A stretch of DNA of 64,000 nucleotides from [Leptolyngbya] sp. JSC-1 (lineage in GTDB: Bacteria > Cyanobacteriota > Cyanobacteriia > Elainellales > Elainellaceae): contig KL662191.1 in the NCBI GenBank assembly GCA_000733415.1, positions 1,902,978 through 1,966,977 on the forward strand, in the 5' to 3' direction. This document shows, piece after piece, positions 61,252 through 64,000 of the stretch (position 1 is the stretch's first letter; every line of letters begins with the position of its first letter). The position numbers and the translations under genes were made by a program. The notes under the pieces are model-generated. The model saw only the letters and a list, made by a program, of their open reading frames with translations. It searched no databases and was not told where the DNA came from.

Positions 61252-62277
61252 ATGGGCTGGACAGATTTAGTCATGCTGGCAATTGGGTTTGGAGCCGGAG
61301 CGTTGCTGCAAAAGCGGAGTATGGTCAAGCACGGTAGCCGGTTGCCGGTTGAGGAGAGGGCTGAACTAGCAGCATCGCAGCCAGTTGAGGCCCCTGACCC
61401 TGTTGATACTCCTGTCGATACTTTAGATCTACAAACGCTGCAAACCCAACTGCAAAAAACGCAGGTTGCCTACCGGATGGCGCAACAGTCGGAGCGGTTT
61501 AAGGCCGGTTTTTTGGCTCGTACCTCCCACGAATTGCGCTCACCCCTCAATAGCGTCATGAGTTTGCAGCAGTTAATTTTGTCGGACCTGTGTGAAGATC
61601 CTGCCGAGGAGCGCGAGTTTATTGCCCAAGCCTATGCTGCCGCGCAAAAAATGCTGGGTTTGCTGGATAAATTGATCAGCGTTTCTAAAGCCGGGTATGG
61701 CACTGAACAGCTTCAGATCCAGCCAGTTTGTCTGGAAGATATGTTCATGGAAATGGAAAGCTTGACGCTAATGCAGGCCCAGAATCGCAATCAACGGCTC
61801 AAAATTGAGTACCCGGATGCTGACCTGTGGGTGCTGGCAGATCCGCGCTGGTTCAAGCAAGTCTTGGTCAGTCTGGTAGATACACCCATTGGCCTGATGC
61901 AGGAAGGGGAAATTCATGTCATGTCAAGGCTAGTGCCAGAGGTGCAGGAAGTGCGGATTCAGGTCGCCGATCAGCGTCCGGCTTCTTTTTGGAGCGAACC
62001 GATCGATTGGCTGCAAACCTTAATGAACAAAGGCAAGCTTGACTTAACTTCAAGCCCAACGCCAAGCCTAAGTGATGTCGATTTATCTACAACTGACTTG
62101 GATGGCGTTCCCTCAGCGGCGTTTTCTCTTTTGGTGAATCAAACCGTGCTGGAACTGATGGGTGGGAGTTTAGAAGTGGTGGCGGTTCCGTCAGGGGTCG
62201 ATCTGGTGACGCGGCTTGAATGCGTGGTGCCTTGGGCCAAGGCAGAGAGTGAATCCCAAAAAATACAGGGCAGTTGA
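61252..62277 (+). CDS. Histidine kinase with degenerate ATPase domain
   Basis: A 341-aa protein with an N-terminal membrane segment (about 5-20), a coiled-coil (about 60-88), and HisKA with His93 in FLARTSHELRSPLNSVM. In place of the HATPase N-box (usually NLLSNAIKF) there is VLVSLVDTPIGLM, and no DxGxG G-boxes are found. The last strand (MGGSLEVVAVPSGVDL) is still HATPase-like. It may dimerise or accept phosphate without kinase activity. Start ATG 61252. The hairpin at 62265-62291 overlaps its stop. Confidence 0.85.
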   Translation: MGWTDLVMLAIGFGAGALLQKRSMVKHGSRLPVEERAELAASQPVEAPDPVDTPVDTLDLQTLQTQLQKTQVAYRMAQQSERFKAGFLARTSHELRSPLNSVMSLQQLILSDLCEDPAEEREFIAQAYAAAQKMLGLLDKLISVSKAGYGTEQLQIQPVCLEDMFMEMESLTLMQAQNRNQRLKIEYPDADLWVLADPRWFKQVLVSLVDTPIGLMQEGEIHVMSRLVPEVQEVRIQVADQRPASFWSEPIDWLQTLMNKGKLDLTSSPTPSLSDVDLSTTDLDGVPSAAFSLLVNQTVLELMGGSLEVVAVPSGVDLVTRLECVVPWAKAESESQKIQGS

Positions 62278-62291
62278 TAAGCCTGCCCTGT
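62265..62291 (+). terminator. Hairpin at the histidine kinase stop codon
   Basis: ACAGGGCAG (62265-62273) and CTGCCCTGT (62283-62291) form a perfect 9-bp stem. TGA 62275-62277 lies in the loop. There is no T-tract, so termination may be inefficient or protein-assisted. Confidence 0.45.
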
Positions 62292-62380
62292 AGGTATAAG
62301 TTGAGTCAGTAATGAATTGTGTTAGTTTAGATAGTCATTTGAGCTGATTCCACAAAATCAACCAGGTGGCTCAGCAGAAA

Positions 62381-64000
62381 TTAGCCAAGCACAAAGTTCG
62401 TTGATTTAACATTGGCGACTGCCACGTTACTGAGGGTGATGATGGGCTGGAAGGTTGTACCACTGCCATTACCATCGGCATCGACTTTAATAACCGTATC
62501 GGCTCCGACCTGCTCTAGCTGAATGAATTGCTTAAAGCGAGCTGTCAGGCTAGCACCGGCAAATTGAGCTTGGCCGAATAGCCCTCGCAGATCGAGCAGA
62601 TCCTCAGCCGCGTTGAAATCAGTGAACCGATCCACCCCTTCGGCTAGGCTGCTGTAGACAAGCGTATCCTTACCGCTGCCCCCCGTAATTTGATCATCAC
62701 CCGCACCACCGACTAACACATCGTTGCCAGCATCGCCGATCAGCCGATCATTACCGCTGTCCCCTCTGACGAAATCGTCTCCTTTGCCTGCTCTCACTGT
62801 GTCATTACCTGCACCAGCTCGAATCCGGTCATTGCCACCTTTAGCATTGACGCGATCGTTACCACTTCTAGCATTGAGCACATCTCTAAAATTAGTTCCA
62901 GTCAGTCTGTCAACTTTGTTTGTGCCAGCACGGGTGATGCCAGGCTTACCGAGTTTAAAGTTGATCGGAGCAGGAGCGGCAGCAAATGTCAGGACTTGAT
63001 CTGCTGTGCCTGGAAGCCCAGGAGTTGGATTACTCGGAGTTGGATTACTCGGAGTTGGATTACTCGGAGTTGGATTACTTGGAGTTGGGCCGCCAGGAGT
63101 TGGACTAATAGGAGCGGGAGTACCACCCGGGTCAGGTGTACCGCCGCCTGGATTGCCACCACCCGGATTACCGCCACCAGGGTTGCCACCGCCTCCCGGA
63201 TTACCACCGCCTGGATTGCCGCCTCCTGGATTACCGCCACCACCCGGATCTCCACCGCCACCCGAATTTGGAGCTTCAACCATCCAATCCTCAGAGGCAC
63301 CAAAGACTAGCGCATTGCCCGCACTGTCTGTAATGCCGGAGTTGGCCTCACTCAAGGACAAGACATAGGTACCAACTGCACTGGTGAGGTTTTTCAAGCC
63401 GCTCAAGGTCCAGGTTTGATTGTCCTGAGTGTTCAAGTTAGCAGCAGATAGGTCAATCAGATTACCATCTAGGGTCAATTGGAGATCGGCAATATCAAAC
63501 CCCTGGACCACTTCATCAAATTGAATAGCGATGCTATCGACGCCAGTTGTGCGTGGATCGGGTGAAACATCAATGATATCGACGGTAGGAGCCGTGATGT
63601 CTCCATTGCTAGAGGTTGTAAAATTCCAGGCATCAGTACCGCTAAGACCTGCAAACGGATTACCAACCCGATCGGTGAAGGCAGCTTGATCGATCTCGAC
63701 GTAGTATTCGGTGCTGGTTTCTAGAAGATTGCTAAATCTGAGCACAAGCTTCTTGCCGTTATCCTCTAGAGAAACTGAACTGGCGTCAAACAATTCAACG
63801 GTTGAGCCATCTGACTTTTTCTTGACGACAATATTGCCAGTTCCTGGAAGCACTGTTTCACTGAAGGTTAGGACCAGTTCACTGTTGATGACGACATCCG
63901 TGGCATTATCTGTAGGGCTGAGAGTGGCCGTAGGTGCTTGGTTGTCAGGCGTTGCAAATGTCCACTCAGTATTTCCGAAAATACCTGCGAAATCATTACC
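62381..64000 (-). CDS. Large secreted-type RTX protein with Ig-like domains (N-terminus outside window)
   Basis: 540 codons are visible and the frame is open through base 64000, so the protein is longer. From the N-terminal side: SbsA/Big_5-type Ig-like domains (LVLTFSETVLPGTGNIVVKKK, YVEIDQAAFTDRVGNPFAGL; a second with VDIIDVSPDPRTTGVDSI), a Gly/Asn/Pro linker, a run of SNPTP repeats, then RTX repeats (NGGNDR-like; GDAGNDVLVGGAGDDQITGG) and a C-terminal beta domain. Such proteins are calcium-binding, surface or extracellular, exported by type I systems. A 15-bp repeat (63021-63080) encodes the SNPTP run. Confidence 0.9.
   Translation of the reverse strand, partial: GNDFAGIFGNTEWTFATPDNQAPTATLSPTDNATDVVINSELVLTFSETVLPGTGNIVVKKKSDGSTVELFDASSVSLEDNGKKLVLRFSNLLETSTEYYVEIDQAAFTDRVGNPFAGLSGTDAWNFTTSSNGDITAPTVDIIDVSPDPRTTGVDSIAIQFDEVVQGFDIADLQLTLDGNLIDLSAANLNTQDNQTWTLSGLKNLTSAVGTYVLSLSEANSGITDSAGNALVFGASEDWMVEAPNSGGGGDPGGGGNPGGGNPGGGNPGGGGNPGGGNPGGGNPGGGTPDPGGTPAPISPTPGGPTPSNPTPSNPTPSNPTPSNPTPGLPGTADQVLTFAAAPAPINFKLGKPGITRAGTNKVDRLTGTNFRDVLNARSGNDRVNAKGGNDRIRAGAGNDTVRAGKGDDFVRGDSGNDRLIGDAGNDVLVGGAGDDQITGGSGKDTLVYSSLAEGVDRFTDFNAAEDLLDLRGLFGQAQFAGASLTARFKQFIQLEQVGADTVIKVDADGNGSGTTFQPIITLSNVAVANVKSTNFVLG
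63021..63110 (-). repeat. 15-bp repeats coding the SNPTP linker
   Basis: GGAGTTGGATTACTC occurs three times exactly and once with one change (63021-63080), followed by two degenerate units to 63110. Read on the minus strand each unit encodes SNPTP without frame change. The adjacent PGGGN linker is a separate, less regular Gly-rich repeat (about 63140-63240). Confidence 0.9.

Overview
This is chromosomal DNA from a phycobilisome-containing, probably filamentous cyanobacterium. The taxonomic markers are NblA (phycobilisome degradation), a CRR6-type NDH-1 assembly factor, a high-light-inducible protein behind an HLR1 promoter, a PedR-like small LuxR regulator, DevB/DevC exporters, a CYP120-like P450, cyanobacterial Ser/Thr kinases, RTX/FG-GAP surface proteins and scattered GCGATCGC (HIP1) octamers. 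A Leptolyngbya-like order is my guess; no rRNA is present to settle it. I found no tRNA, rRNA, CRISPR array, prophage or intact insertion sequence.

Layout. 1-5.6 kb: a devC-devB exporter operon (devC cut by the window edge) diverges from a PadR regulator across a perfect palindrome; then an FdhF/YdeP molybdoenzyme and a small membrane protein. 5.6-10.2 kb: a long intergenic region with a MITE-like repeat, then a broken NB-ARC/WD40 (STAND) gene. 10.4-15.3 kb: exported MsrB and MsrA, CRR6, a TVP38 membrane protein and a mercuric-reductase-like flavoprotein. 15.6-22.3 kb: a second DevC/DevA-type pair, an SDR epimerase, and the acpP-fabF-GNAT cluster. 22.6-30.9 kb: a decayed Uma2 gene, an OppB-type permease, apt, corA, dxr, a DUF29 protein, P450 and a 1-Cys peroxiredoxin. 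31-39.5 kb: a cupin, amt, an SGNH hydrolase, TraX, and purine catabolism (uraD, guaD). 39.5-52.8 kb: an FG-GAP/RTX protein, a TIGR03032 protein, a redoxin, a Ser/Thr kinase, tandem Usp, nblA, hisS, a PedR-like regulator and a cell-wall amidase. 52.9-58.5 kb: a minus-strand signalling cluster of two Crp-like-domain histidine kinases, a Nudix hydrolase and a response regulator fused to a cysteine-less thioredoxin-reductase-like flavoprotein. 58.7-64 kb: hli, an FAD oxidoreductase, a histidine kinase with a degenerate ATPase domain, and a large RTX/Ig-like protein running off the right edge.

Themes. Stress and redox handling recurs: MsrA/MsrB, peroxiredoxin, redoxin, Hlip, NblA, Usp and the REC-flavoprotein cluster. 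The nitrogen-related genes (amt, uraD, guaD, nblA) fit nitrogen scavenging. The main non-gene signal is many short direct tandem duplications (7-19 bp units, often 15 bp) in spacers and sometimes in reading frames. They have visibly expanded a five-residue motif in the Uma2 pseudogene and a linker in the RTX protein. The best leads are the HLR1 array before hli, the cysteine-less REC-Grx-TrxR fusion with its two kinases, the two-copy MITE-like element, the interrupted STAND gene and the palindrome between padR and devB.
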